The notes under the pieces: model-generated
Told to the model about the DNA's origin: nothing
Databases searched by the model: none
The model's input: only the letters and a program-made list of their open reading frames with translations
Made by a program: the position numbers and the translations under genes
Shown here: positions 16,978 to 24,038 of the stretch, piece by piece
Layout: each line of letters begins with the position of its first letter
How positions within the stretch are numbered: the first letter of the stretch is position 1
Assembly (NCBI GenBank): GCA_041661965.1
Contig: JBAZTH010000002.1
Location: 372,001-436,000 of the forward strand
DNA: 64,000 nt
Direction of reading: 5' to 3'
From: Candidatus Margulisiibacteriota bacterium
Lineage (GTDB): Bacteria > Margulisbacteria > WOR-1 > O2-12-FULL-45-9 > XYB2-FULL-48-7

Positions 16978-17604
16978 TTAGCTCTTTTTTGGAGCGACAA
17001 TTAACTTCCGGTCTTTTCCTTCGCCTTCGCTAAAGGTCTCGACCCGGCCATCTTCTTGCAAGAATAAATGGATTATTCGGCGATCACTCGCTTCTAGCTT
17101 CGGCATCGCTTTTTTCTCGCCGGTTTTGGCAACTTCATCCGCGACATCGGCCGCTAATCGTTGCAAGGCTTGTTCTCTTTTGTCTTTATAGCCGCCAGCA
17201 TCGATCGAGATATGGTATCTTGTCCCCATAAACTTCCAAACCATCGCGTTTAACAAGGTTTCGAGAGATTTAAGCATTGATCCCGATTTGCCGATAATCC
17301 GGCCCATATCTTCTCCTTTAATGGAGATAACGACGCTTTCGCCTTTTTCTGAAGCGATTTCGGCCATAGCCATAAAACCCATTTTGTCCAACATAGTTTG
17401 TAGGATCTCTCTGGCCTCTTCCGCCCCGCCCTCTTTTTGGATCGCTTCAACTTCGGCCTCTTCGCCGCCGATTAAGCCCATCATCCCCGCTCGCCCTTCG
17501 TTAATGACCTTGATTTCAACCTTGTCTCTTTCTACCCCCAGGACCGCCAAGGCCGCCTTTGTCGCTTCTTCAACGTTTTTTCCCTTCATTTTTACTGATC
17601 TCAT
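16978..17604 (-). CDS. khpB: RNA-binding protein KhpB (Jag)
   Basis: A 208-residue protein with the three Jag parts: an N-terminal Jag_N domain (EATKAALAVLGVERDKVEIKV), a KH domain with RIIGKSGSML as GxxG loop, and a C-terminal R3H domain (ASDRRIIHLFLQ). It binds RNA and is placed next to yidC in many genomes. Residues 60-80 are a Glu/Ala-rich linker. Its position between yidC and mnmE is the standard origin-side order. Confidence 0.9.
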   Translation of the reverse strand: MRSVKMKGKNVEEATKAALAVLGVERDKVEIKVINEGRAGMMGLIGGEEAEVEAIQKEGGAEEAREILQTMLDKMGFMAMAEIASEKGESVVISIKGEDMGRIIGKSGSMLKSLETLLNAMVWKFMGTRYHISIDAGGYKDKREQALQRLAADVADEVAKTGEKKAMPKLEASDRRIIHLFLQEDGRVETFSEGEGKDRKLIVAPKKS

Positions 17605-17619
17605 GGCTCCCCTCCTATT

Positions 17620-18255
17620 TTAGGCTTTCGCCTTAATACTTCTTAAAATATAAACCTGTTGCGCCCAACCAATTAGATTTGAAACAACCCAATAAATTTG
17701 CAAGCCGGCCGAGAAGGAAACACTAACAAAGGCGATGAATATCGGCATAATCCAATTCATTATCTGGGTTTGCTGGGTTGACCCGGCGCTTGGCATCGAT
17801 TTCTGCATCAAAAATGTCGAAATCGCGATTAAAAAGATCATGATCATTGTCGGATCAGGCTTAGCAATGTTTTCCATCCAAAGAAAGCTTGTATTCGTAC
17901 CGATCAAAGCAAGAAATTCCTTGCTTTGCAACGCGAAAAACAAGGCCAAAAACACCGGTATTTTCAGCAACATCGGCAAGCACCCACCCAACGGATTTAC
18001 CTTTTCAACCTTATAAAGGTCCATCATCTCTTTCTGAAGCTGCTGGGGATTGTCTTTGTGTTTTTCCTGAAGCTTCTGCAGCGTCGGCTGAACCCGCTGA
18101 AGCGCCGCCATTTGCTGCAACGAAGAAGCAGTTAAGGGGTATAGCGCGATATTTACCGCTATTGTAAGCCAAATAATCGCCAACCCGTAGTTATGTCCCC
18201 CGATCGCGTAAAAGAACTTCACAACCTCGAGCATAATATTGACTAAATAGTCCAT
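17620..18255 (-). CDS. yidC: membrane protein insertase YidC/Oxa1, short form
   Basis: ATG 18255 is preceded by an AAAGGAG site, giving 211 residues; the ATG at 18276 lacks one. The protein has the core five-helix Oxa1 fold with YPLTASSLQQM, KEKHKDNPQQLQKEM and NPLGGCLPMLLKIPVFLALF. The large periplasmic P1 domain of proteobacterial YidC is missing, so it resembles the Gram-positive type although this organism makes lipid A. It inserts membrane proteins alone or with Sec. Confidence 0.92.
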   Translation of the reverse strand: MDYLVNIMLEVVKFFYAIGGHNYGLAIIWLTIAVNIALYPLTASSLQQMAALQRVQPTLQKLQEKHKDNPQQLQKEMMDLYKVEKVNPLGGCLPMLLKIPVFLALFFALQSKEFLALIGTNTSFLWMENIAKPDPTMIMIFLIAISTFLMQKSMPSAGSTQQTQIMNWIMPIFIAFVSVSFSAGLQIYWVVSNLIGWAQQVYILRSIKAKA

Positions 18256-18303
18256 TTGTTTCTCCTTTTGGCTCATTGGCCATTATTGTTACCTGAAACG
18301 AAA

Positions 18304-18319
18304 TGTTTCACGTGAAACA
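18304..18319 (+). promoter_or_regulatory. parS chromosome-partition site (perfect palindrome)
   Basis: TGTTTCACGTGAAACA is the exact palindromic parS consensus. It fills most of the 65-base gap between yidC and yidD, ending two bases before the yidD stop. Confidence 0.9.
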
Positions 18320-18320
18320 T

Positions 18321-18530
18321 TTATGGAACCGGATCGTATCCCCCGGCCGAGAACTGATTACATCTTAAAATTCGCCTTGCCCCTAGTCCAAGCCCCCTAA
18401 TTACCCCATGCTTACTAACGGCTTCATGGGCATAGACCGAGCAACTGGGATAAAATCGACAACAATTTCTAAGCCAGAGGCCTTTTGATTTTATATACAA
18501 ATTTATTATAAACAGGGTCACTTTTTGCAT
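18321..18530 (-). CDS. yidD: membrane protein insertion efficiency factor YidD
   Basis: A 69-residue protein with the YidD pattern: CRFYPSCSVYAHEAV, KHGVIRGLGLGARRILRC, and the terminal GGYDPVP. It is a small membrane-associated factor encoded between rnpA and yidC in most bacteria. It overlaps the end of rnpA by 13 bases. Confidence 0.92.
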   Translation of the reverse strand: MQKVTLFIINLYIKSKGLWLRNCCRFYPSCSVYAHEAVSKHGVIRGLGLGARRILRCNQFSAGGYDPVP

Positions 18531-18856
18531 AAGCCAATCTTTTCAGCCACCTTACTCATTTGATCCTCGTAATCGCTTATCTCTGCTTCATTATGTCTAG
18601 CCAAGATAACCACATCAACTTTTTTGGCTATATTATTAAGAATACCTTGATACGCCCTGACGATTTTTCGTCGTATTCGATTCCTTTTGACGGCATTCCC
18701 AACTTTTTTCGAACAGACCACGGTCGCCCGTTGTTTGCCCAGGAAGTTCTCTTTTGCGACAAGGGTGAATAGGGGAGTATTAAAGCGCAAATCGTTTTTA
18801 TCCAGAACTTTTTTAATATCCTGGCTGTTGGAAAGTCTCTGTTTTTTAGGGAGCAA
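18518..18856 (-). CDS. rnpA: ribonuclease P protein component
   Basis: A 112-residue basic protein starting MLPKKQRLSNSQDIKKVL and carrying the RnpA signature VKRNRIRRKIVRAY. It binds the RNase P RNA and assists tRNA 5' maturation. The start codon lies within the last codons of rpmH (11-base overlap), and it overlaps yidD, so translation of the three genes is coupled. Confidence 0.92.
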   Translation of the reverse strand: MLPKKQRLSNSQDIKKVLDKNDLRFNTPLFTLVAKENFLGKQRATVVCSKKVGNAVKRNRIRRKIVRAYQGILNNIAKKVDVVILARHNEAEISDYEDQMSKVAEKIGLCKK

Positions 18857-18983
18857 GCCGCTTTCTTCCTTTTTTCCGTCGGTTAGCCAGGACCCGGCGG
18901 CCGCCTTTGGTTTTCATTTTCGAACGAAAGCCATGGGTTGTCTTTTTGCTTTTAACGTGCGGTTGATATTCTCGTTTTGTCAT
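18846..18983 (-). CDS. rpmH: 50S ribosomal protein L34
   Basis: A 45-residue frame. The start ATG at 18983 follows GAGGAG. The product begins MTKREYQPHVKSKKTTHGFR and continues with KMKTKGGRRVLANRR and GRKRLAP, the unmistakable L34 sequence. It is the first gene of the rpmH-rnpA-yidD-yidC-khpB-mnmE run and is driven by a strong promoter at 19003-19032. Confidence 0.95.
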   Translation of the reverse strand: MTKREYQPHVKSKKTTHGFRSKMKTKGGRRVLANRRKKGRKRLAP

Positions 18984-19002
18984 AGTAACTCCTCTTTCCT
19001 TA

Positions 19003-19032
19003 ATTATACTCAATCTTCTATAATTCTGTCAA
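19003..19032 (-). promoter_or_regulatory. promoter of rpmH operon
   Basis: On the minus strand TTGACA (19027-19032), 18-bp spacer, TATAAT (19003-19008). Both hexamers are perfect. The gap is shared with the divergent dnaA promoter. Confidence 0.75.
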
Positions 19033-19052
19033 CCTTTTTTCGTCGATAACCC

Positions 19053-19081
19053 TTGAATATTTACGAATCCCTTGCTATACT
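19053..19081 (+). promoter_or_regulatory. promoter of dnaA
   Basis: TTGAAT (19053-19058), 17-bp spacer, TATACT (19076-19081). The predicted start at about 19088 leaves a leader of about 10 nt without a Shine-Dalgarno site. Confidence 0.55.
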
Positions 19082-19097
19082 CGCTTTCTACGCCTTT

Positions 19098-20468
19098 ATG
19101 ACATTAGATATAAATCTTATCTGGAACGAGATTCTTGCTTCATTGGAAAAAAGTCTTAACAAGCCGATCTATGAGACTTTGGTTACTTCCACGAAGCCGG
19201 TCGGGGTCAACCAAGGGATTTTGGAAATCGCCGTTCCCGGCGACGTGATCAAAAATTGGCTCTCCAAACATTGCGTCACCTTGCTGGAACAAGAAGCCCG
19301 CGCCATTAAGGCCGAGATCAAAGGGGTCCATTTTATCGTCGGCAGTGAGGAGCTGTTTACGACCCCGCTGATCGAAACGCAGGCGGCAATGGAAATGATT
19401 TCCAAAAAGCCGACCCGGCCGCCGAATCCGTATTTAAATCCCCGCTATTCATTTGAAACTTTTGTGATCGGGCAGGGGAACCGCTTTGCTCATGCCGCCG
19501 CTTTGGCCGTGGCGGAAAGCCCAGCCACTGCTTATAATCCTTTTTTTCTTTACGGTGGGGTAGGGCTCGGTAAGACCCATTTAATGCAGGCGATCGGCCA
19601 CCGGGTCGAATCGCGGAACCCCAAGGCCAAGGTCCTGTACATCACGTCCGAAATGTTCACTAACGAACTGATCAATTCAATCCGCGACGACAAAACGGTT
19701 CAATTCCGCAACAAGTACCGCTCGATCGACGTCCTGTTGGTTGATGATGTTCAGTTTATCGCCGGCAAAGAACGGACCCAGGAAGAATTTTTCCACACTT
19801 TTAACGCGCTTTATGAAGCGAATAAGCAGATCGTGGTCAGTTCGGATCGCCCGCCTAAAGAGATCCCAACGCTGGAGGAAAGGCTCCGTTCACGTTTCGA
19901 GTGGGGATTGACCGCCGATGTTCAGGCGCCCGACTTCGAGACCAGGGTTGCCATTTTAAAGAAAAAGGCCGAGTTAAGCGGCATTAACATTTCCGATGAG
20001 ATCCTTTCCCTGATTGCCAGCAAGATCATTTCCAATATCAGGAAGCTGGAAGGGGCCCTGATCAGGATCGTCGCTTTTGCTTCATTAAACAACGTTGATA
20101 TTTCCATTGCTTTGGTCGACCAGGTCCTCAAAGACATCCTGAACGCCCAAAAGGAAGATCAGAATATTTCCATTGATCTCATTAAAAAGATCACCGCTGA
20201 TTACTTCGGCATCAAATCGGAACATATCGACGCTAAAGACCGGACCAAAAAGATCGCCATGGCCAGGCAGGTGGCGATGTTCGTCGCCCGGGAAATGACC
20301 AACGCCTCCTTGCCTAAAATCGGGGCCGAATTCGGCGGCCGCGATCACACCACGGTCCTTCATTCCATTGAAAAGGTTAAGGCTGAATTGAAAGGGAACG
20401 CGGAGATCGGCGACGCGGTTAAACATGTCCGAAACAATATCAAGAAATACACACCCAAGCCTGTGTAA
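19098..20468 (+). CDS. dnaA: chromosomal replication initiator DnaA
   Basis: I place the start at ATG 19098 (MTLDINLIWNEILASLEKSL), the normal DnaA N-terminus; 456 residues. Domain III has Walker A GGVGLGKTHL, Walker B LLVDDVQFI and sensor motifs. Domain IV ends with GGRDHTTVLHSIEKV, the DnaA-box-reading helix. It binds ATP and oriC to start replication. Divergent from rpmH and followed by dnaN, the classic bacterial order. Confidence 0.97.
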   Translation: MTLDINLIWNEILASLEKSLNKPIYETLVTSTKPVGVNQGILEIAVPGDVIKNWLSKHCVTLLEQEARAIKAEIKGVHFIVGSEELFTTPLIETQAAMEMISKKPTRPPNPYLNPRYSFETFVIGQGNRFAHAAALAVAESPATAYNPFFLYGGVGLGKTHLMQAIGHRVESRNPKAKVLYITSEMFTNELINSIRDDKTVQFRNKYRSIDVLLVDDVQFIAGKERTQEEFFHTFNALYEANKQIVVSSDRPPKEIPTLEERLRSRFEWGLTADVQAPDFETRVAILKKKAELSGINISDEILSLIASKIISNIRKLEGALIRIVAFASLNNVDISIALVDQVLKDILNAQKEDQNISIDLIKKITADYFGIKSEHIDAKDRTKKIAMARQVAMFVAREMTNASLPKIGAEFGGRDHTTVLHSIEKVKAELKGNAEIGDAVKHVRNNIKKYTPKPV

Positions 20469-20663
20469 AAGCCTGTGCAGAACTTTTGTGCAACTAAGTT
20501 GTTCACAGTCGTTTATTAGGGTTGTTGAAATCGTTGAATAAATTTTAGCCCGGTTGCGGCCATGAAATGATTTATCAACATTTCTACAAACTCTTTTACT
20601 ACTATTCTTAAATATACTATAATACTAAGGCCCTTGGACAAGTTGGATTAGAGGAGGAAGGAT
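20469..20663 (+). other. candidate oriC unwinding region between dnaA and dnaN
   Basis: This 195-base gap holds several degenerate DnaA boxes (TTATCAACA at 20572-20580 with one mismatch; others with two) and an AT-rich tract. From 20593 the plus strand reads CTT-TTA-CTA-CTA, which on the other strand matches tandem DnaA-trio motifs. The dnaN promoter overlaps this tract. No perfect DnaA box is present here; the perfect pair is at 15599-15620. Origin assignment is inference. Confidence 0.45.
20595..20623 (+). promoter_or_regulatory. promoter of dnaN
   Basis: TTTACT (20595-20600), 17-bp spacer, TATAAT (20618-20623). The leader is about 34 nt with a GAGGAGGAAGG site before ATG 20664. Confidence 0.55.
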
Positions 20664-21800
20664 ATGGAATTTACCTGCGAAAAAAAAGATCTGCAAAGCG
20701 GGGTTTCAACCGTTGAAAAGATCGTTGCGACCAGGAGTACACTGCCAATAATTGGAAACATCCTGTTCGAATTATCAAAGAACGGCTTAAAGCTTTCGGC
20801 CAACAATTTGGAAATGGGGATTGAACTTAACGTAAAAGCGAATGTTGCCAAAGAGGGTTCTTTTCTTTTACCAGCTAAGACTTTGAGCGGGATTGTTTCA
20901 AAATTACCAGACACCAGTGTTAATTTTAAGGTTGCGGAGAACAAAACCGTTAAGATCAGCTATGAAAACTCCCATTTTAATCTTCATTCTTTACCAGCCG
21001 ATGAATTTCCTGCGCTACCAAAGATCAAAGAAGGCAAAACGATAACCGTTGATGCCAGAAGTTTTGCTTCGATGATCAAACATACAATCTTTTCCGTTTC
21101 CAACAGTGAAGATAAATATGTTTTGACCGGAATCCTGATCGAATTCGGGAAAAGCGGTATAAGCGGCGACACATCCAATATGAGGCTGGTTGCCACTGAT
21201 GGCTATCGTTTAGCGAAAAGGGGCGAAAAAGTCGCTGGAGCGGCCGAGGGGATCAGTATAATCGTTCCTGCGCGGGCGATGAGCGAATTATTAAAAATTC
21301 TTGACAGCAAGAACTGCGACAATGTTAAAATAACGGTTTCCAATGACCAGGTCAGCTTCAATTGCGGCGAAGTTTATCTGGTTTCCAGAGTGATCCAGGG
21401 GAAATTCCCTGATTACAAACAGGTTGTGCCTAAAAAAAGCACGACTCTGGTTAAAGTCAGCCGCAAAGAACTGTTAAGCGCGGCTGAAAGGGCGGCGGTC
21501 ATTGCTTCCGGTTCGGCCAATGTGACGATGTTCGAAGTCAAGAACGGTGAACTTCATCTTTCGGCTCATACTCCGGATGTCGGCAGTTTTGATGAAGGCT
21601 TGGCGGCCGAGATCAATGGGACGGAAAAGGTCAGGGTTTCGTTTAATGTTAGGTTAATATCCGATGTTCTGGAAGCGTTAACCGCGGAAAGCGTGATCGT
21701 GGAATTTTCTGAAGGGTTAAGTCCGGGGGTCATTAAGCCGGCCGATCAAACCGATTATTTATATATAGTAATGCCGATCAGGACCCAAGAGGCGGCGTAA
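20664..21800 (+). CDS. dnaN: DNA polymerase III beta sliding clamp
   Basis: A 378-residue clamp subunit with the three repeated domains. It begins MEFTCEKKDLQSGVSTVEKIV, contains LVATDGYRLA in domain II, and ends with the PADQTDYLYIVMPIR motif that lines the partner-binding pocket. It forms a ring that tethers polymerase to DNA. Stop and next start share one base. Confidence 0.97.
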   Translation: MEFTCEKKDLQSGVSTVEKIVATRSTLPIIGNILFELSKNGLKLSANNLEMGIELNVKANVAKEGSFLLPAKTLSGIVSKLPDTSVNFKVAENKTVKISYENSHFNLHSLPADEFPALPKIKEGKTITVDARSFASMIKHTIFSVSNSEDKYVLTGILIEFGKSGISGDTSNMRLVATDGYRLAKRGEKVAGAAEGISIIVPARAMSELLKILDSKNCDNVKITVSNDQVSFNCGEVYLVSRVIQGKFPDYKQVVPKKSTTLVKVSRKELLSAAERAAVIASGSANVTMFEVKNGELHLSAHTPDVGSFDEGLAAEINGTEKVRVSFNVRLISDVLEALTAESVIVEFSEGLSPGVIKPADQTDYLYIVMPIRTQEAA

Positions 21801-22102
21801 TGCCGGAGCAGGTCGGCAAGATCATTCAAAACGGCGATTTCGCCTGGGTGATCAGGAATTGCAATCTCCTGACCGTCTGGGAAAAAGTTATTGATGAAAG
21901 GGCGAGGAAACACACGGAACCGATCAGTATCCGTAATCGGGTGCTAAATGTTTCAACCTCGACCGCAACCTGGGCCTATGAGCTCTCATTTTTAAAAACA
22001 CAGATCATCGCTAAGTTTAACGAGTATGCGGGCGAAGAAGCAATTTACGATATAAGGTTTAAAGCAGGAGGAATTGATGGCAAAGGAAAAAGCGGCCTCT
22101 AA
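21800..22102 (+). CDS. DciA-like DUF721 protein
   Basis: A 100-residue protein with the DUF721 pattern: LLTVWEKVIDERARKHT, then a strand run RNRVLNVSTSTATWAYELSF and LKTQIIAKFNEY, which forms a KH-like fold. DUF721/DciA proteins help load the replicative helicase in bacteria lacking DnaC. The location between dnaN and gyrB (where recF often sits) supports a replication role. It overlaps gyrB by 26 bases. No recF is seen. Confidence 0.8.
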   Translation: MPEQVGKIIQNGDFAWVIRNCNLLTVWEKVIDERARKHTEPISIRNRVLNVSTSTATWAYELSFLKTQIIAKFNEYAGEEAIYDIRFKAGGIDGKGKSGL

Positions 22103-24038
22103 TTACGACGCGTCAAATATTAAGATCCTGGGCGGGATTGACGCTGTCAGGATGCGTCCCGGCATGTATATCGGCTCGACCGGCAAATCCGGATTGCACC
22201 ACCTTGTTTATGAAATAGTCGATAACAGCATCGACGAAGCGATGGGCGGCTATTGCGACAAAGTGATCGTCACGATCCATAAGGACGACTCCGTGACCGT
22301 AGAAGACAATGGTCGCGGGATTCCCTTCGATATTCACCCGGACACCAAGAGACCGGCGGCCGAAGTCGCGCTAACAACCCTGCATGCCGGCGGGAAATTC
22401 AGCGACACATCATATAAGGTTTCGGGCGGGTTGCACGGCGTTGGCGTCTCGGTCGTTAACGCCTTGTCGGAATGGATGGAAGTCGAGATCCATCGTGACG
22501 GGAAAGTTTATACGCAAGGCTTTAAGATCGGCATTCCAGGTAAAGAGAAAATCGTGGCCGATAAAGATAAGGAACGGACCGGGACGATCGTCACCTTTAA
22601 GCCGGACAAGGATATTTTTGACGAAACCGTTTATGAATACGATATCATCAAACATCGCGTGCAGGAGATCGCCTTCCTGACCAAAGGGGTTGAGATCCAG
22701 CTGATCGACGAGCGCGACGGAGTCAGCGAAACCTTTAAATACGACGGCGGGATCGTTGAGTTTGTCGCCTTCATGAACAATAAAAAAGACGTGGTTTATA
22801 CGCCGCCGCTTTATTTTTCCGCCGAAAAAGAAAAAATGTTCGTGGAAATATCGATGCAACACTGCAAAGAATACTACGACGAAAATATCGCCTCGTATGT
22901 CAACTGTATCCGAACAAGAGAGGGGGGAACCCACGTCGTCGGTTTCAAGTCGGCCCTCACCAAAGCGATCAACAGCTACGCCAAAAAGAACGAGATCTTA
23001 AAAGAAAACGAAATGCTTTCCGGCGAGGACGTCCGCGAAGGCTTAACCGCGGTCATCAGCTTAAGGCTTTCTAACCCGCAGTTTGAAGGCCAAACTAAGA
23101 TGAAGCTCGGCAACGGCGAAGTTAAGGGGATCGTCGACTCGATCGTTAACGACGGGTTGAGCTTATATCTTGATAAAAATCCGGCCGTGGCCAAGGCGAT
23201 GATCGAAAAATCGTTGGTCGCCATGAGAGTCAGGGCGGCAGCGAGAAAAGCCCAGGAACTGGAAAGAAAGAAATCAGCGCTGGACACCGCGACCTTGCCG
23301 GGCAAGCTGGCCGATTGTTCGGATTCCGATCCGGCCAAATGCGAGATCTTCATCGTTGAGGGGGACAGCGCCGGCGGCAGCGCCAAGCAGGGACGGGACC
23401 GCCGCTTCCAGGCTATTCTGCCGCTTAAAGGGAAAATCCTGAACGTTGAAAAAGCCAGACTGGACAAGATCCTGGCCAATAACGAGATCAGGACCTTAAT
23501 TACCGCGATCGGTCCGTCGGCCGTTACCGCGTTAAAAGGGGACGGAAATTCAGAGAGCGAAAACGAGATTACTACCGAGGAATTAAAAAAGCGCCTGCGC
23601 TATCATAAAATAATCCTCCTTTGCGATGCCGACGTTGACGGCGCCCATATCCGGACCTTGATCATGACCTTCTTTTTCCGTTACGCCAAAGAGATCATCG
23701 AATACGGCTGCTTGTATATTGCCCAGCCGCCGTTGTATCTCTTGAAGAAAGGGAAGAGCCAGCACTGGCTCTTTTCGGACAAAGAGTTGGAAGTAAAAAT
23801 GAAAGAGATAGGGAAAGACGGGATCACCCTCCAGCGCTATAAAGGATTGGGCGAAATGAACCCGGAACAGCTCTGGGACACGACCCTGAACCCGGAAACC
23901 AGGACCATGCTGCAGGTGACGATGGAAGAAGCCGAAGTGGCAGATGAAATATTTAAAGTTTTGATGGGGAGCGAAGTTGAACCGCGCCGGGAATTTATCG
24001 AAAAGAACGCTAAGCTAGTGAAGAGGTTGGACATATAA
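22077..24038 (+). CDS. gyrB: DNA gyrase subunit B
   Basis: ATG 22077 lies 5 nt after AGGAGG; the TTG just before it is not needed. The 653-residue protein has the GHKL ATPase domain (VDNSIDEAMGGYC, VEDNGRGIP, GGLHGVGVSVVNALS) and the TOPRIM part with VEGDSAGGSAKQGRDR and LCDADVDGAHI. It lacks any large insertion. With GyrA it supercoils DNA using ATP. Its stop overlaps the gyrA start. Confidence 0.97.
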   Translation: MAKEKAASNYDASNIKILGGIDAVRMRPGMYIGSTGKSGLHHLVYEIVDNSIDEAMGGYCDKVIVTIHKDDSVTVEDNGRGIPFDIHPDTKRPAAEVALTTLHAGGKFSDTSYKVSGGLHGVGVSVVNALSEWMEVEIHRDGKVYTQGFKIGIPGKEKIVADKDKERTGTIVTFKPDKDIFDETVYEYDIIKHRVQEIAFLTKGVEIQLIDERDGVSETFKYDGGIVEFVAFMNNKKDVVYTPPLYFSAEKEKMFVEISMQHCKEYYDENIASYVNCIRTREGGTHVVGFKSALTKAINSYAKKNEILKENEMLSGEDVREGLTAVISLRLSNPQFEGQTKMKLGNGEVKGIVDSIVNDGLSLYLDKNPAVAKAMIEKSLVAMRVRAAARKAQELERKKSALDTATLPGKLADCSDSDPAKCEIFIVEGDSAGGSAKQGRDRRFQAILPLKGKILNVEKARLDKILANNEIRTLITAIGPSAVTALKGDGNSESENEITTEELKKRLRYHKIILLCDADVDGAHIRTLIMTFFFRYAKEIIEYGCLYIAQPPLYLLKKGKSQHWLFSDKELEVKMKEIGKDGITLQRYKGLGEMNPEQLWDTTLNPETRTMLQVTMEEAEVADEIFKVLMGSEVEPRREFIEKNAKLVKRLDI

